Positions 24,552 to 34,916 are shown, counted from the stretch's first letter. The stretch is 64,000 nucleotides of DNA from CAVRRZ01 sp963723745 (GCA_963723745.1 CAVRRZ010000005.1:930001-994000); one strand, 5' to 3'. Numbers and translations are program-made. The notes: a model not told the origin generated them from the sequence alone.

Positions 24552-26210
24552 GTGTCGAGCACGGAGAACCCCGGGGACGCGGTGCAGCCGCTTCCTGCGC
24601 AGGAAGCTGACCTGGATCAGGCCACCACCGCGCCCGGGACGACGACGTCCGAGAACTCCCCTGCGGGAACGCCGGCCGAGGTGCAGGAGTCGGTCGCGGC
24701 CGAAGTGGGCGGCGCGGAGGTGACCGCCGAGGCCACCGGCACGGTCGCCGTGACCCCGGAGGCGGGCACGGCCGAGGCGCCGGAGCCCGGAGACGGCCGG
24801 GTCGCCGACCCGACGGTCGAGCAGGCCCCGGCCGACCAAGCCGCGGTCGAGCAGGCCCCGGTCGAGCAGGCCCCGGTCGAGCAGGCCCCGGTCGAGGAGC
24901 CCGCATCGCACGCCGTCATCCCTGGGCCGCGCGCCCTCCAGCCGCCGGCCCCCGCGACACTCGCCGAGCATCCGCACGAGCCGGGCGACGAGGCACCGCG
25001 CGACCCCGCGGAGTGGGGCCGGGTCGACGACGACGGCACCGTCTACGTCCGCACGGCCGACGGTGAACGACCGGTCGGCTCGTGGCAGGCCGGCGACCCG
25101 GCGGCCGGCCTGGCGCACTACGGACGGCGGTACGAGGACCTGGCCACCGAGGTCCGGCTGCTCGAGGCCCGGCTCAAGGCGCACACCGGCAATCCGACCG
25201 AGCTGAAGAAGAAGGCTCAGACGCTGGCCGAGTCGATCCCCGGCGCGGCCGCCGTCGGCGACCTGGCCTCCCTGGCCGCCCGGGCCCGGGCGATGGTCGG
25301 CACCGCCGACGAGGTGGCTGCAGAGACGCGCGCCGAGAAGGCGGCGGCGCGGGCCGCGCAGGTCGCCCGCAAGGAGGCGCTGGCCGCCGAGGCCGAGCAG
25401 ATCGCCGCCGAGTCGACCGCCTGGAAGGCAGCCGGTGACCGGCTCAAGGCGATCGTCGAGGAGTGGAAGACCATCCGCGGCATCGACCGCAAGACCGACG
25501 AGGCGCTGTGGTCGCGGTTCGCCGCGGCCCGCGACGGGTTCGGCCGCCGGCGTGGTGCGCACTTCGCCGGCCTGGACGCCCAGCGTGGTGAGGCCCGAGC
25601 GGCCAAGCAGGCGCTCATCGCCGAGGCGGAGAAGCTGGCGACGTCGACCGACTGGGGACCCACCAGCGCCGCCATGCGCTCGCTGATGGACCGCTGGAAG
25701 GCCGTGCCCCGCACCGGCCGGGATGGCGACGACGACCTGTGGAAGCAGTTCCGCGCGGCGCAGGACGCGTTCTTCAATGCCCGCTCCGAGTCGGACAAGG
25801 TCCGCAACACCGAGCAGCTGGCCAACCAGCAGCAGAAGGAGGAGCTGCTCGCCGAGGCGGAGAAGCTCGACCCGACGTCCGACCTGCGGGGCGCGCAGAA
25901 CGCGCTGCGCAAGATCCAGGAGCGCTACGACGCCATCGGGCACGTGCCCCGCGGCGCCATGCGGGCCCTCGAGGACCGCATGCAGGCGGTCGAGCAGAAG
26001 GTGCGCGGGGCGGCCGACTCCTCGCGCGCCCGCACCGCCCCGGAGAACCCGATGGTGGTCTCGATGCGGTCCGCGGTCACCAAGGCCGAGGAGCAGCTGG
26101 CCAAGGCGGAGGCCGCCGGCGACAAGACACGGATCGCCGACGCCAAGGCCAACCTGGCGACCCGTCGCGAGTGGCTGGCCGAGGCCGAGAAGAGCGCCTC
26201 GCGGAGGTGA
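24552..26210 (+). CDS. DUF349 coiled-coil protein with pentapeptide repeats
   Basis: Cytosolic protein of 552 aa. Residues 1-150 are low complexity and include a run of VEQAP pentapeptides (15-bp repeats). From about residue 155 DUF349 modules repeat (WGRVDDDGTVYVRTADGERPVGSW; LMDRWKAVPRTGRDGDDDLWKQF; LRKIQERYDAIGHVPR) with long charged coiled coils. The gene is the actinobacterial Rv2731 type; the function is unknown, though DUF349 proteins have been tied to nucleic-acid or stress roles. The GTG at 24552 has no Shine-Dalgarno and GACACT lies 6 nt upstream. Confidence 0.85.
   Translation: MSSTENPGDAVQPLPAQEADLDQATTAPGTTTSENSPAGTPAEVQESVAAEVGGAEVTAEATGTVAVTPEAGTAEAPEPGDGRVADPTVEQAPADQAAVEQAPVEQAPVEQAPVEEPASHAVIPGPRALQPPAPATLAEHPHEPGDEAPRDPAEWGRVDDDGTVYVRTADGERPVGSWQAGDPAAGLAHYGRRYEDLATEVRLLEARLKAHTGNPTELKKKAQTLAESIPGAAAVGDLASLAARARAMVGTADEVAAETRAEKAAARAAQVARKEALAAEAEQIAAESTAWKAAGDRLKAIVEEWKTIRGIDRKTDEALWSRFAAARDGFGRRRGAHFAGLDAQRGEARAAKQALIAEAEKLATSTDWGPTSAAMRSLMDRWKAVPRTGRDGDDDLWKQFRAAQDAFFNARSESDKVRNTEQLANQQQKEELLAEAEKLDPTSDLRGAQNALRKIQERYDAIGHVPRGAMRALEDRMQAVEQKVRGAADSSRARTAPENPMVVSMRSAVTKAEEQLAKAEAAGDKTRIADAKANLATRREWLAEAEKSASRR
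24816..24905 (+). repeat. 15-bp in-frame tandem repeat (VEQAP)
   Basis: Six 15-bp units: four are identical (24816-24830 and three in a row at 24846-24890) and two are degenerate. They encode VEQAP/ADQAA/VEEPA inside the disordered N-terminus of the DUF349 protein, so copy number could vary without a frameshift. Confidence 0.85.
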
Positions 26211-26220
26211 GCCGAGCGCC

Positions 26221-26272
26221 CCGGATCGCCGAACCGAGCGCTCGGCGCGCTGTCCCGAGCGCACCGATCCGG
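26221..26272. terminator. Weak hairpin region between convergent genes
   Basis: CCGGATCG (26221-26228) pairs with CGATCCGG (26265-26272) across a long loop holding the palindrome CCGAGCGCTCGG (26234-26245). It fills the gap between the convergent stops. Confidence 0.35.
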
Positions 26273-26282
26273 CGCACCGGGC

Positions 26283-26669
26283 TCACGTGGGGGCGGACGG
26301 CTCCTCGGGGTCGTGCCAGATGACCCGGTCCGGCGCGGGCATGGCCAGCACCTCGTCGTCGAGGGAGTAGACCTCGAGGGCGGACAGCCGCCCGTCATCG
26401 ACGAAGAGAAGCAGTCCACCCACCGCCGCACCGTCGGCGTCGACGACCGTTCCGTCGGCCGGAGTCCGGTCGGTCACGTGGGCCTCCGGCACCTGCTCCG
26501 GCACGTGCAGGGCGATGGTCCCGCAGCCGCAGTCGCAGCCCCGGGTCCCCTGGGCAGGAACGGCCTGCCTGCGCAACGCGGCGACGCCGGGGAAGTCCAG
26601 GCGCAGAGCACCGTCGAGGACGCCCCGCTCGACCGGGCTCAGCGGGCGCGGGACCTCGCCAGCGGTCAC
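26283..26669 (-). CDS. Hypothetical protein with Cys cluster, downstream of miaB
   Basis: Predicted 128-aa soluble protein. The GTG at 26669 overlaps the miaB stop (GTGA). The N-terminal part ([24 protein letters not shown]) is followed by [13 protein letters not shown], a compact cysteine cluster that could bind metal, and [24 protein letters not shown]. Similar short proteins occur across actinobacteria without assigned function. Coupling to miaB suggests co-expression only. Confidence 0.65.
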   Translation of the reverse strand: MTAGEVPRPLSPVERGVLDGALRLDFPGVAALRRQAVPAQGTRGCDCGCGTIALHVPEQVPEAHVTDRTPADGTVVDADGAAVGGLLLFVDDGRLSALEVYSLDDEVLAMPAPDRVIWHDPEEPSAPT

Positions 26670-28120
26670 ACGGGGGCGCCGATGCCAGGCATGCCGAGCA
26701 GCACGCCGGGAGTGGTCGGTCGGGTGCCGGCCTCGGCCGCGTCGCCGGCACGGGTGCGGCGGTGCGAGAGCAGTGGCCCGTCCGCGACGAGGTGATGCGG
26801 CGCGGCCTGGGTCACGACGGTCTCCACGACGTCGCCCGGGCGCACGCCGTCGGCCGCCGTGAAGTGGACGAGCCGGCCGTCGCGGGCCCGGCCGGAGAGC
26901 CGGCCGCGCTCGGCGTCCTTGCTGCCCTCCCCCGCCGCCACGAGAAGCTCCACCGTCGTGCCGATCAGCGCCCGGTTGCCCGCCCAGCTGATCTCCTCCT
27001 GCAGGGCGGTCAGCCGCAGGAACCGCTCCTGGACGACGGCCTTGGGCAGCTGGCCGTCCATCTCGGCCGCCGGCGTGCCGGGGCGCTTGGAGTACTGGAA
27101 GGTGAACGCGCCGGCGAAGCGGGCCCGGCGGACGACCTCGAGGGTCTGCTCGAAGTCCTCCTCGGTCTCGCCGGGGAAGCCGACGATGATGTCGGTGGTG
27201 ATCGCCGCGTCGGGCATGGCCGCGCGCACCCGGTCGATGATCCCGAGGTAGCGGTCCTGCCGGTAGCCCCGGCGCATCCGGCGGAGCACGTCGTCCGAAC
27301 CGCTCTGCAGCGGCATGTGCAGCTGGTGGCAGACCGTCGGCGTCTCGGCCATGGCCTCGATGACGTCGTCGGTGAACTCCCGCGGGTGCGGGCTGGTGAA
27401 GCGGATTCGCTCGAGTCCCTCGATGCGGCCGGCCGCCCGCAGCAGATCGGCGAAGGCACCGCGGTCGCGGAACTCGACGCCGTAGGCGTTCACGTTCTGG
27501 CCGAGCAGGGTCACCTCGAGCACGCCCTGGTCGACCAGCGCCTGCACCTCGGCCAGGATCTCGCCCGGCCGGCGGTCCTTCTCCTTGCCGCGCAGCGCCG
27601 GGACGATGCAGAACGTGCAGGTGTTGTTGCAGCCGACGCTGATCGACACCCAGCCGGAGTAGGCCGAGTCCCGCTTGGCCGGCAGGGTCGACGGGAAGAC
27701 CTCGAGCGACTCGACGATCTCGACCTGCGCCTCCGCGTTGTGCCGGGCGCGGTCGAGCAGTGCCGGCAGCGAGCCGACGTTGTGCGTGCCGAAGACGACA
27801 TCGACCCACGGGGCGCGCCGGACGATCTCGCCGCGGTCCTTCTGCGCCAGGCAGCCGCCGACGGCGATCTGCATGCCCGGGCGGGCGTCCTTGACCGGGC
27901 GCAGATGACCGAGGTTGCCGTAGAGGCGGTTGTCGGCGTTCTCCCGCACCGCGCACGTGTTGAGCACGAGGACGTCGGCGTCGTCCTCCTCCGGCGCGGC
28001 GGCGTATCCGGCGGCCTCGAGCAGCCCGGCCAGCCGCTCGGAGTCGTGCACGTTCATCTGGCACCCGTACGTGCGCACCCGGTAGGTGCGCGGCGCGGTG
28101 CCGGCAGCGGAGCTCGTCAT
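26666..28120 (-). CDS. miaB: tRNA-2-methylthio-N6-dimethylallyladenosine synthase
   Basis: Radical-SAM methylthiotransferase of 484 aa acting after MiaA on A37 of tRNA. The N-terminal UPF0004 domain carries Cys in [18 protein letters not shown] and GGCLAQ for the auxiliary 4Fe-4S cluster. The radical-SAM motif CNNTCTFC follows, and a TRAM domain ends the protein ([29 protein letters not shown]). The C-terminal tail is Pro/Ala-rich. It is distinct from rimO at 50-52 kb, the ribosomal-protein paralog. Confidence 0.96.
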   Translation of the reverse strand: MTSSAAGTAPRTYRVRTYGCQMNVHDSERLAGLLEAAGYAAAPEEDDADVLVLNTCAVRENADNRLYGNLGHLRPVKDARPGMQIAVGGCLAQKDRGEIVRRAPWVDVVFGTHNVGSLPALLDRARHNAEAQVEIVESLEVFPSTLPAKRDSAYSGWVSISVGCNNTCTFCIVPALRGKEKDRRPGEILAEVQALVDQGVLEVTLLGQNVNAYGVEFRDRGAFADLLRAAGRIEGLERIRFTSPHPREFTDDVIEAMAETPTVCHQLHMPLQSGSDDVLRRMRRGYRQDRYLGIIDRVRAAMPDAAITTDIIVGFPGETEEDFEQTLEVVRRARFAGAFTFQYSKRPGTPAAEMDGQLPKAVVQERFLRLTALQEEISWAGNRALIGTTVELLVAAGEGSKDAERGRLSGRARDGRLVHFTAADGVRPGDVVETVVTQAAPHHLVADGPLLSHRRTRAGDAAEAGTRPTTPGVLLGMPGIGAPV

Positions 28121-28181
28121 GACACAGCGAGGGTACGGCGGTGCCCCGCCGCACCCCCGCCGTGTCAGGTCACGGAACCGG

Positions 28182-28316
28182 TCAGTCCTCGCCCCATGCG
28201 TCGGTCGGCTGGTTGGTCTCGACCACCTCTTCGGTCTCGACGACGTGGAGCCGGTCGCCGGAGGGCGTCGTCTCGACGTCGCCGTCGGGGGCGGGCGGCT
28301 GCTCAGGGCTGGTCAT
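28182..28316 (-). CDS. Small acidic protein, unknown
   Basis: Predicted 44-aa protein ([17 protein letters not shown]...ending TDAWGED). It is acidic, Pro-rich at the N-terminus and without hydrophobic segments, so likely unstructured. AGGAAGAGG lies about 8 nt before the ATG, a good ribosome-binding site. It lies between miaB and the divergent gluA. Too short for family assignment. Confidence 0.5.
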   Translation of the reverse strand: MTSPEQPPAPDGDVETTPSGDRLHVVETEEVVETNQPTDAWGED

Positions 28317-28466
28317 GACGGGCACCTCTTCCTGTACGGGGGTCGGTCGTGCGCGCTGCCCTACCCGCGCGTCGGCCGGGTGACGCACCGCATCCGGCCC
28401 GCCTTCGTTACGGGTTCGTGATCGCACGGCTGAGCGGCCGTGACCAGCGGCCTCTAAGTTGTCCGG

Positions 28467-29222
28467 GTGACCAGCGCCAGGACGGGACAGCCTCTCGTGC
28501 AGCTGTCGGAGGTCAACAAGTGGTTCGGCGATCTCCATGTGCTCCAGGACATCGATCTGACCATCGACCGCGGCGAGGTGGTCGTCGTCATCGGCCCCTC
28601 CGGGTCCGGCAAGTCCACCCTGTGCCGGGCGATCAACCGGCTGGAGTCCATCCAGCGCGGCGAGATCCGGATCGACGGGGAGAAGCTCCCCGCCGAGGGC
28701 AAGGACCTGGCCAAGCTGCGCGCCGACGTCGGCATGGTGTTCCAGAGCTTCAACCTGTTCGCCCACAAGACGGTCCTCGAGAACGTGATGCTGGGCCCGA
28801 CCAAGGTGCGCAAGAAGTCGAAGGCGGACGCGGAGACCCGCGCCCGTGAGCTGCTCGACCGCGTCGGCGTCGGCAACCAGGCCGACAAGTACCCCGCGCA
28901 GCTCTCCGGCGGTCAGCAGCAACGCGTGGCCATCGCCCGCGCACTCGCCATGGACCCCAAGGTGATGCTTTTCGACGAGCCGACCTCCGCGCTGGACCCC
29001 GAGATGATCAACGAGGTCCTCGACGTGATGGTCTCGCTCGCGAAGGACGGCATGACCATGGTCGTGGTCACCCACGAGATGGGTTTCGCCCGGCGCGCGG
29101 CCAACCGCGTGGTCTTCATGGACGGCGGCCGCATCGTCGAGTCCGCCGATCCGGAGACGTTCTTCACCCGGCCGCAGTCCGACCGGGCCAAGGACTTCCT
29201 CTCCAAGATCCTCACGCACTAG
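28467..29222 (+). CDS. gluA: Glutamate-type ABC transporter ATP-binding protein
   Basis: ATPase of a polar amino acid importer, 251 aa. Walker [11 protein letters not shown]-loop MVFQSFNLF, signature LSGGQQQR, Walker [15 protein letters not shown] and switch His ([10 protein letters not shown]) are intact. It resembles corynebacterial GluA. TAAGTT lies 6 nt before the GTG and no Shine-Dalgarno is seen, so the operon mRNA is probably leaderless. The gene order ATPase, binding protein, permease, permease matches gluABCD. Confidence 0.94.
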   Translation: MTSARTGQPLVQLSEVNKWFGDLHVLQDIDLTIDRGEVVVVIGPSGSGKSTLCRAINRLESIQRGEIRIDGEKLPAEGKDLAKLRADVGMVFQSFNLFAHKTVLENVMLGPTKVRKKSKADAETRARELLDRVGVGNQADKYPAQLSGGQQQRVAIARALAMDPKVMLFDEPTSALDPEMINEVLDVMVSLAKDGMTMVVVTHEMGFARRAANRVVFMDGGRIVESADPETFFTRPQSDRAKDFLSKILTH

Positions 29223-29269
29223 TGCCCATCGACCGACGACCTGCCCACAGATCGAAAGGACCTGACGCC

Positions 29270-30154
29270 ATGAAGCTCCGGCGCACTGCACTGGTGGCGA
29301 CCATGACCGCCGCGTCGCTCGCCCTCGCCGCCTGCGGCGGCGACGACGCCGAGACCCCCGAGCCCGAGGTCGCCCAGGACACCGAGTTCGAGGCCGGCAC
29401 GACCATGGCCGAGATCGCCGACCGCGGCACCATCACGATCGGCACCAAGTTCGACCAGCCCGGCTTCGGCCTCGAGAACCTCGACGGCGAGGTCGTGGGC
29501 TTCGACGTCGAGGTCGCCAAGATCATCGCCGGCGCCCTCGGTATCGCCCCCGAGGACATCACCTGGGAGGAGACCCCCTCAGCGGTGCGCGAGGAGGTCA
29601 TCGAGGGCGGCGAGGTCGACATGGTCGTCGCCACCTACACGATCAACGACGAGCGCGCCGAGCGGATCACCTTCGCCGGGCCGTACTACGAGGCCGGCCA
29701 GCAGATCATGGTCGTCGCGGACGACGACACCATCACCGGCCCCGAGTCCTTCACCGACAACCCGGACGCGACCGTCTGCTCGGTGACCGGCTCGACCCCC
29801 TCGGAGCAGATCCGCGAGTACCTGGCCAGCGACGACCGGCTGGTGCTCTTCGACGAGTACTCGCAGTGCGCCGACGCGCTGGGCAACGGTCAGGTCGACG
29901 CGGTCACGACCGACAACGTCATCCTGCTCGGCTTCGTCTCCGAGTCCGACGGCGCGTTCAAGCTCGTCGGCGAGCAGTTCACCGAGGAGCCCTACGGCAT
30001 CGGCATCGAGAAGGGTGACGTCGAGTTCTGCGAGTTCATCAACGAGACGCTCGCCGAGAACGAGGAGGCCTACGTGGCGGCCTGGGAGGCCACCGCCGGC
30101 CAGGTCGAGGGCACCGAGACCCCGAGCCTGCCCGAGCCCAACGAGTGCGTCTGA
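29270..30154 (+). CDS. gluB: Glutamate-type substrate-binding lipoprotein
   Basis: Extracellular solute-binding protein (family 3) of 294 aa. The ATG at 29270 has AAAGGA 9 nt upstream. The signal sequence ends in a lipobox LAAC with lipidated Cys22. The mature part holds TIGTKFDQPGFGLENLDGEVVGFDVEVAKIIA and EVDMVVATYTINDERAERITFAGPYYEAGQQIMV, typical of glutamate/aspartate-binding proteins. Two cysteine pairs are likely disulfides. A strong hairpin follows and probably lowers permease expression. Confidence 0.93.
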   Translation: MKLRRTALVATMTAASLALAACGGDDAETPEPEVAQDTEFEAGTTMAEIADRGTITIGTKFDQPGFGLENLDGEVVGFDVEVAKIIAGALGIAPEDITWEETPSAVREEVIEGGEVDMVVATYTINDERAERITFAGPYYEAGQQIMVVADDDTITGPESFTDNPDATVCSVTGSTPSEQIREYLASDDRLVLFDEYSQCADALGNGQVDAVTTDNVILLGFVSESDGAFKLVGEQFTEEPYGIGIEKGDVEFCEFINETLAENEEAYVAAWEATAGQVEGTETPSLPEPNECV

Positions 30155-30163
30155 GTTCCTGAG

Positions 30164-30205
30164 CGATCCGCGGCCGGCCGGATCCCACCGGTCGGCCGCG
30201 GATCG
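30164..30205 (+). terminator. Intercistronic hairpin between gluB and gluC
   Basis: 13-nt perfect arms (30164-30176 and 30193-30205) around a 16-nt loop, 10 bp after the gluB stop. It probably acts as an attenuator or mRNA-stability hairpin, as is common after binding-protein genes. Confidence 0.65.
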
Positions 30206-30254
30206 GCACAGCTGACCGCTGCACGACATCGATTCCCGGGAGGAGGGCGCACGC

Positions 30255-30905
30255 GTGGACGCGGTGTTCGACAACATCGACCTGTTCGTCGACGGCTATC
30301 TGACGTCGTGGCGAATCATCCTCGGGGCCCTGGTCGGCGCCCTCCTGCTCGGCGTGATCATCGCGGCGTTCCGGGTGTCGCCGGTGCCACCCCTGCGGGC
30401 CTTCGGCTCGTTCTGGGTGACCACCTTCCGCAACACACCGCTGTCGGTCGTGTTGTTCTTCTGCGCCTTCGGCCTGCCCGAGCTCGGCATCAACCGGTCG
30501 TTCTTCTTCTTCGGCGTGCTCGGGCTGATCCTGTACACGTCGGCCTTCGTCTGCGAAGCCGTCCGGTCGGGCATCAACTCGGTCTCGGCCGGCCAGGCGG
30601 AGGCGGCCCGGTCGATCGGCCTCAACTTCACGCAGAGCCTGCGCTTCGTCGTCCTCCCGCAGGCGCTGCGCACGGTGGTGCCGCCGCTGGGCAGCGTCAT
30701 CATCGCCATGTTCAAGAACTCCGCCGTCGTCGGCGCCTTCGGGGTGGGCGGCGACCTGTGGAGCACCGGGCAGACGCTGACCAGCGCGCGCGGTTACGAG
30801 ACCTTTCCCATCTTCATCGGCATGGCGGTGGGTTACCTGGCCATCACCCTTCCGGCGGGCGCGGCGCTGCAGGTCATCGAGCGACGGGTGGCGATCGCAC
30901 GATGA
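30255..30905 (+). CDS. gluC: Amino acid ABC transporter permease
   Basis: Inner-membrane permease of 216 aa with about five transmembrane helices. The family 3-type motif EAARSIGLNFTQSLRFVVLPQALRTVVPP is the EAA loop that contacts GluA. The GTG at 30255 follows GGGAGGAGG. Its stop overlaps the ATG of the second permease (ATGA), so the two are coupled and form the heterodimeric channel. Confidence 0.93.
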   Translation: MDAVFDNIDLFVDGYLTSWRIILGALVGALLLGVIIAAFRVSPVPPLRAFGSFWVTTFRNTPLSVVLFFCAFGLPELGINRSFFFFGVLGLILYTSAFVCEAVRSGINSVSAGQAEAARSIGLNFTQSLRFVVLPQALRTVVPPLGSVIIAMFKNSAVVGAFGVGGDLWSTGQTLTSARGYETFPIFIGMAVGYLAITLPAGAALQVIERRVAIAR

Positions 30906-31804
30906 GCCAGCAGGAGACCGTCCTCTACGACGCGCAGGGGCCGCGCGCCCGGCGCCGGACGGTGATCGGCACGGTGATCGCCGTCCTCGCGATGATCGCC
31001 CTCGCCGTCGTCGTCGTGCGACGACTGGCCGCCCGGGGCCAGTTCTCCATGGAGCTGTGGGGTCCGTGGATCGACCCGGGCAACGAGTTCTTCGATGCCG
31101 TCTGGAGGTTGGTCGGCGAGGGCATCGTCAACACCCTCAAGGCCGCCGCCCTGGCGATGACCTTGTCGATCGTGCTCGGTACGGCGATCGCGGTCGCCCG
31201 GCTCTCGCTGGGCCGGTTCGGGCGCCTGCCGCTGATCGGCATGGTCGAGCTCTTCCGCGGGCTGCCGGTGGTCATCCTCATCTACTTCGGCGTCCGGGTA
31301 CTGCCTGACATCGGCGTGGACCTGCGCGGCTGGCCCGGAGGGCAGGTGCTCTGGGGCCTGGTCATCGGCCTCACCGCCTACAACATGGTCATCTTCGCCG
31401 AGGTCGTGCGCGCCGGGGTCGCCTCGCTACCCAGCGGCCAGCGCGAGGCGGCCCTGGCCACGGGCCTCACCAACGGCCAGACGATGCGGCTCGTGCTGCT
31501 GCCCCAGGCGTTCCGGGTGATGCTGCCGGCGATCATCAGCCAGCTCGTGGTCGTGCTGAAGGACACCTCGCTGGTCACCTTCGTGGCCAACTACGACGAG
31601 CTGCTCAGCCAGGGCGAGAGCATCCGCCGCAACCTCGACAACCCGATCCAGACGTTCTTCTTCATCGCCCTGATCTACATCGCCATCAACTACGCGCTCA
31701 GCCGGCTGGCGCGCTACATCGAGAGCCGCCAGGCCCGGACGGGCAAGTCGACGGCGAAGGCCGAGGAAGAGGCCGCCGCGACTCCCGTCGGCGGCGGGGC
31801 CTGA
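30902..31804 (+). CDS. gluD: Amino acid ABC transporter permease
   Basis: Second permease subunit, 300 aa. A longer cytosolic and hydrophobic N-terminus is followed by VNTLKAAALAMTLSIVLGTAIAVARLS, FRGLPVVILIYFGVR and the EAA motif EAALATGLTNGQTMRLVLLPQAFRVMLPA. The C-terminus ends in a Lys/Glu/Ala tail. The ATG at 30902 overlaps the gluC stop. Confidence 0.93.
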   Translation: MSQQETVLYDAQGPRARRRTVIGTVIAVLAMIALAVVVVRRLAARGQFSMELWGPWIDPGNEFFDAVWRLVGEGIVNTLKAAALAMTLSIVLGTAIAVARLSLGRFGRLPLIGMVELFRGLPVVILIYFGVRVLPDIGVDLRGWPGGQVLWGLVIGLTAYNMVIFAEVVRAGVASLPSGQREAALATGLTNGQTMRLVLLPQAFRVMLPAIISQLVVVLKDTSLVTFVANYDELLSQGESIRRNLDNPIQTFFFIALIYIAINYALSRLARYIESRQARTGKSTAKAEEEAAATPVGGGA

Positions 31805-31893
31805 CGGCGGTCGCCTCTCATGTGACCCAGTGGTCACACTCCGGCGTGCCGTGCTCGGCACGACCGGAAGCCGCGACGAGACTGTTCGTCACC

Positions 31894-32589
31894 ATGGAGA
31901 CCATGCATGCGGCCGGGCGCCGCAACCTTCCGCCCGTGCCCCGCCCCCACGGGGAGGCCGACCGCGAGCAGCCCGTCGAGCGAACGATGGAACTGCGCCG
32001 CCACGACGAGCCCGGGGCTGCGCCGCCGGTGACCGACGACTTCGAGACGGCTGCCTTCGACCCGCTCGAGATCGACGATGCGGCGGCCGGCCTGGACCAC
32101 GGTCCGGACGTCGCCCAGGTGACCGACCGTGCCGGCGGTCGGCAGGACGACGATCCTGCCGCCGCCCCGGCACGCGCCGACGCCGCCCCGACGTCGGCGG
32201 CTCCGGCCGCCGGGCTCGAGCAGCGGACCACGGTGCTCGACGCCGAGGACCCCGCCCAGCACTTCGTCAGCCGGCTGCGCTCGGCCGCGGCCGACTTCGC
32301 CACGGCCGCAGGTGCCGAGAGCGCCGTCGTCCGCGAGGCCGTGCCGCCGGCCCGGCACCGTCGGTCACGGTGCCGGCTGGTGCTCCGCTACCCGGGCGGC
32401 GACGAGGCGGACCTGACCTTTCTGGGATCTGTCGGCAGGCCCGGGACCTCCGCCTGGCTCGGCTTCGACCGGCAGATCCAGCAGTGGCTGGGCACCGGGC
32501 AGCACCGTGAGGCGGCCTGGCTGGTGGACGACCCCGAGGCGCCGGACGGCGTCGCCGTCGACGTGCCTGCCTGGCTCGCCGCGGGCTGA
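31894..32589 (+). CDS. Hypothetical protein with Pro/Ala-rich N-terminus
   Basis: Predicted protein of about 231 aa with uncertain start (ATG 31894 preferred; GTG 31822 also possible, but codons before 31894 are less GC-rich at third positions). Residues 1-120 are disordered (Pro, Ala, Asp). The C-terminal part (HRRSRCRLVLRYPGGDEADLTFLG; WLGFDRQIQQWLGTGQHREAAWLVDD) looks folded. I do not recognise a family. The last 15 bases of the gene recur at 32973-32987. Confidence 0.5.
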   Translation: METMHAAGRRNLPPVPRPHGEADREQPVERTMELRRHDEPGAAPPVTDDFETAAFDPLEIDDAAAGLDHGPDVAQVTDRAGGRQDDDPAAAPARADAAPTSAAPAAGLEQRTTVLDAEDPAQHFVSRLRSAAADFATAAGAESAVVREAVPPARHRRSRCRLVLRYPGGDEADLTFLGSVGRPGTSAWLGFDRQIQQWLGTGQHREAAWLVDDPEAPDGVAVDVPAWLAAG

Positions 32590-32987
32590 GTACGGCTGAT
32601 GAGGGTGATCGCATCGGGCCAACTGCCCGGCGCGGACTCGCCCAGAAGGCGGCCTCTGGGCCACGATCCGTCGGGGTGTCGGGCATTCCCGCCGTCATTC
32701 GAAGAGATGCTGTTATTCAGCCACGGATAACAGCATCTTTTCGAATAGCTGCGGTGTTGGCGGAGGCGCCGCCGTGCTCCCGGACTGTGTCTGAGCGGCC
32801 GCGATGGGAGATGCCTCGATTCACCGCTGGCGAGCGGGAATCCACCGGCCAAGGCGAATCGTCACCTCCGGGCCGGCGCCCTCAGCCGACCACCCCGGGC
32901 CAGACGTCCTGGCTGCATCTCGAACGCTCGAATCCGCGGAGTTGGCCCGCCCTGTCACCCTCACTCGTCGTACTCGCCGCGGGCTGA
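32575..32987. repeat. 15-bp direct repeat bracketing a gene-free insert
   Basis: CTCGCCGCGGGCTGA occurs at 32575-32589, ending on the stop of the hypothetical gene, and again at 32973-32987. The 383 bp between lack a convincing gene, are less GC-rich, and contain the AT-rich hairpin at 32697-32746. The 464-bp gap 32590-33053 is one of the longest without a gene. Confidence 0.5.
32697..32746. repeat. AT-rich hairpin with 20-bp arms
   Basis: Arms at 32697-32716 and 32727-32746 pair at 19 of 20 positions (the exception is a G-U in RNA) around a 10-nt loop. The core is ATGCTGTTAT/ATAACAGCAT and the outer part TTCGAA. It is strikingly AT-rich for this genome. Confidence 0.8.
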
Positions 32988-33053
32988 ACCGACCGCTACG
33001 GCCTGGCCGGGGCAGCGCACCGCCTCAGCGAGCCGGCGGAGACCGTCAGACGG

Positions 33054-33749
33054 TCAGAGCGGTTCGAATTCGTCGTCGCCGGCCTCGGCGCCCGAGGCGT
33101 CGAGGACCTCGCGGACGACGGCGGCGGCCATACCCCCGCTGTAGCCCTTGCGCGCCAGCATGCCCATCAGCCGGCGGGTCGCGGTGGCTCGGTCCAGTCG
33201 CTGCATCGAGCGGGCGCGGCGCTCGACCAGCAGGCGCGCCGCGGCGCGTTCGTCCTCGTCGTCGACCGATTCGACCGCTTCGGCTGCGATCTCCGGCGCG
33301 ACGCCCTTGGCCTGCAACTCGGCTCGCAGCGCGCGGCGGGCCAGGCCGCGGCCGGCCTGCCGGGAGTCGACCCACATGCGTGCGAAGGCGGCGTCGTCGA
33401 CCAGCCCGACCTCGTCGAACCGGTCGAGCACCGCGGTGGCGGCCGCCTCGGGGACGCCGCGACGGTCGAGCAGGTCGGCCAGCTGCTTGCGGGTCTTCGG
33501 TGCTCCCGTCAGCGCCCGCAGGCAGATGGCCCGTGCGACCGACTCCGGGTCGCCCCTCTCGTCCTCCGGCGGCCCCGGCGCCTCGTCACCGGCATCCCCC
33601 TCGGAGACGACCAGCTCGCCGGCGCCGGCCGCCCAGGAACCGGAGCCGAACCCCGACCCGGGCGCCCGTCCGCGTCGCCCGCCGCCGGGCCGCCGGTCAG
33701 CGCGCGAAGCGGAGGAACGGCGACCCGACGGGCCGGACGGTGCGGTCAC
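33054..33749 (-). CDS. recX: RecA regulator RecX
   Basis: RecX modulates RecA filament activity. The protein has 231 aa with a GTG at 33749, 8 bp after the recA stop. A disordered N-terminus of about 65 residues precedes three-helix repeats (ARAICLRALTGAPKTRKQLADLLDRRGVPEAAATAVLDRF; AFARMWVDSRQAGRGLARRALRAELQAKGV; RLMGMLARKGYSGGMAAAVVREVL), the RecX family core. The tandem recA-recX arrangement is conserved in actinobacteria. Confidence 0.95.
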   Translation of the reverse strand: MTAPSGPSGRRSSASRADRRPGGGRRGRAPGSGFGSGSWAAGAGELVVSEGDAGDEAPGPPEDERGDPESVARAICLRALTGAPKTRKQLADLLDRRGVPEAAATAVLDRFDEVGLVDDAAFARMWVDSRQAGRGLARRALRAELQAKGVAPEIAAEAVESVDDEDERAAARLLVERRARSMQRLDRATATRRLMGMLARKGYSGGMAAAVVREVLDASGAEAGDDEFEPL

Positions 33750-33757
33750 GGGGCGGC

Positions 33758-34795
<1,038 letters not shown>

Positions 34796-34916
34796 GGTGC
34801 TCACCTTCGGAAGAGTGCGTGGAGCGGTCGAGATCGACGCTAGGGCGGGGGTCCGACATTTCCGGCTCGCCGACGGATCTGTGGAGAACCGCTCGGCCTG
34901 TGGACGCCACAGTAGG

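Noticed and set aside
24846..24890. CRISPR-like array
   Set aside because: The repeats are contiguous 15-bp units without spacers, in frame within a coding region.
32676..32987. 103-aa plus-strand frame in the recX-side gap
   Set aside because: It spans the hairpin, has atypical codon use and resembles no family.
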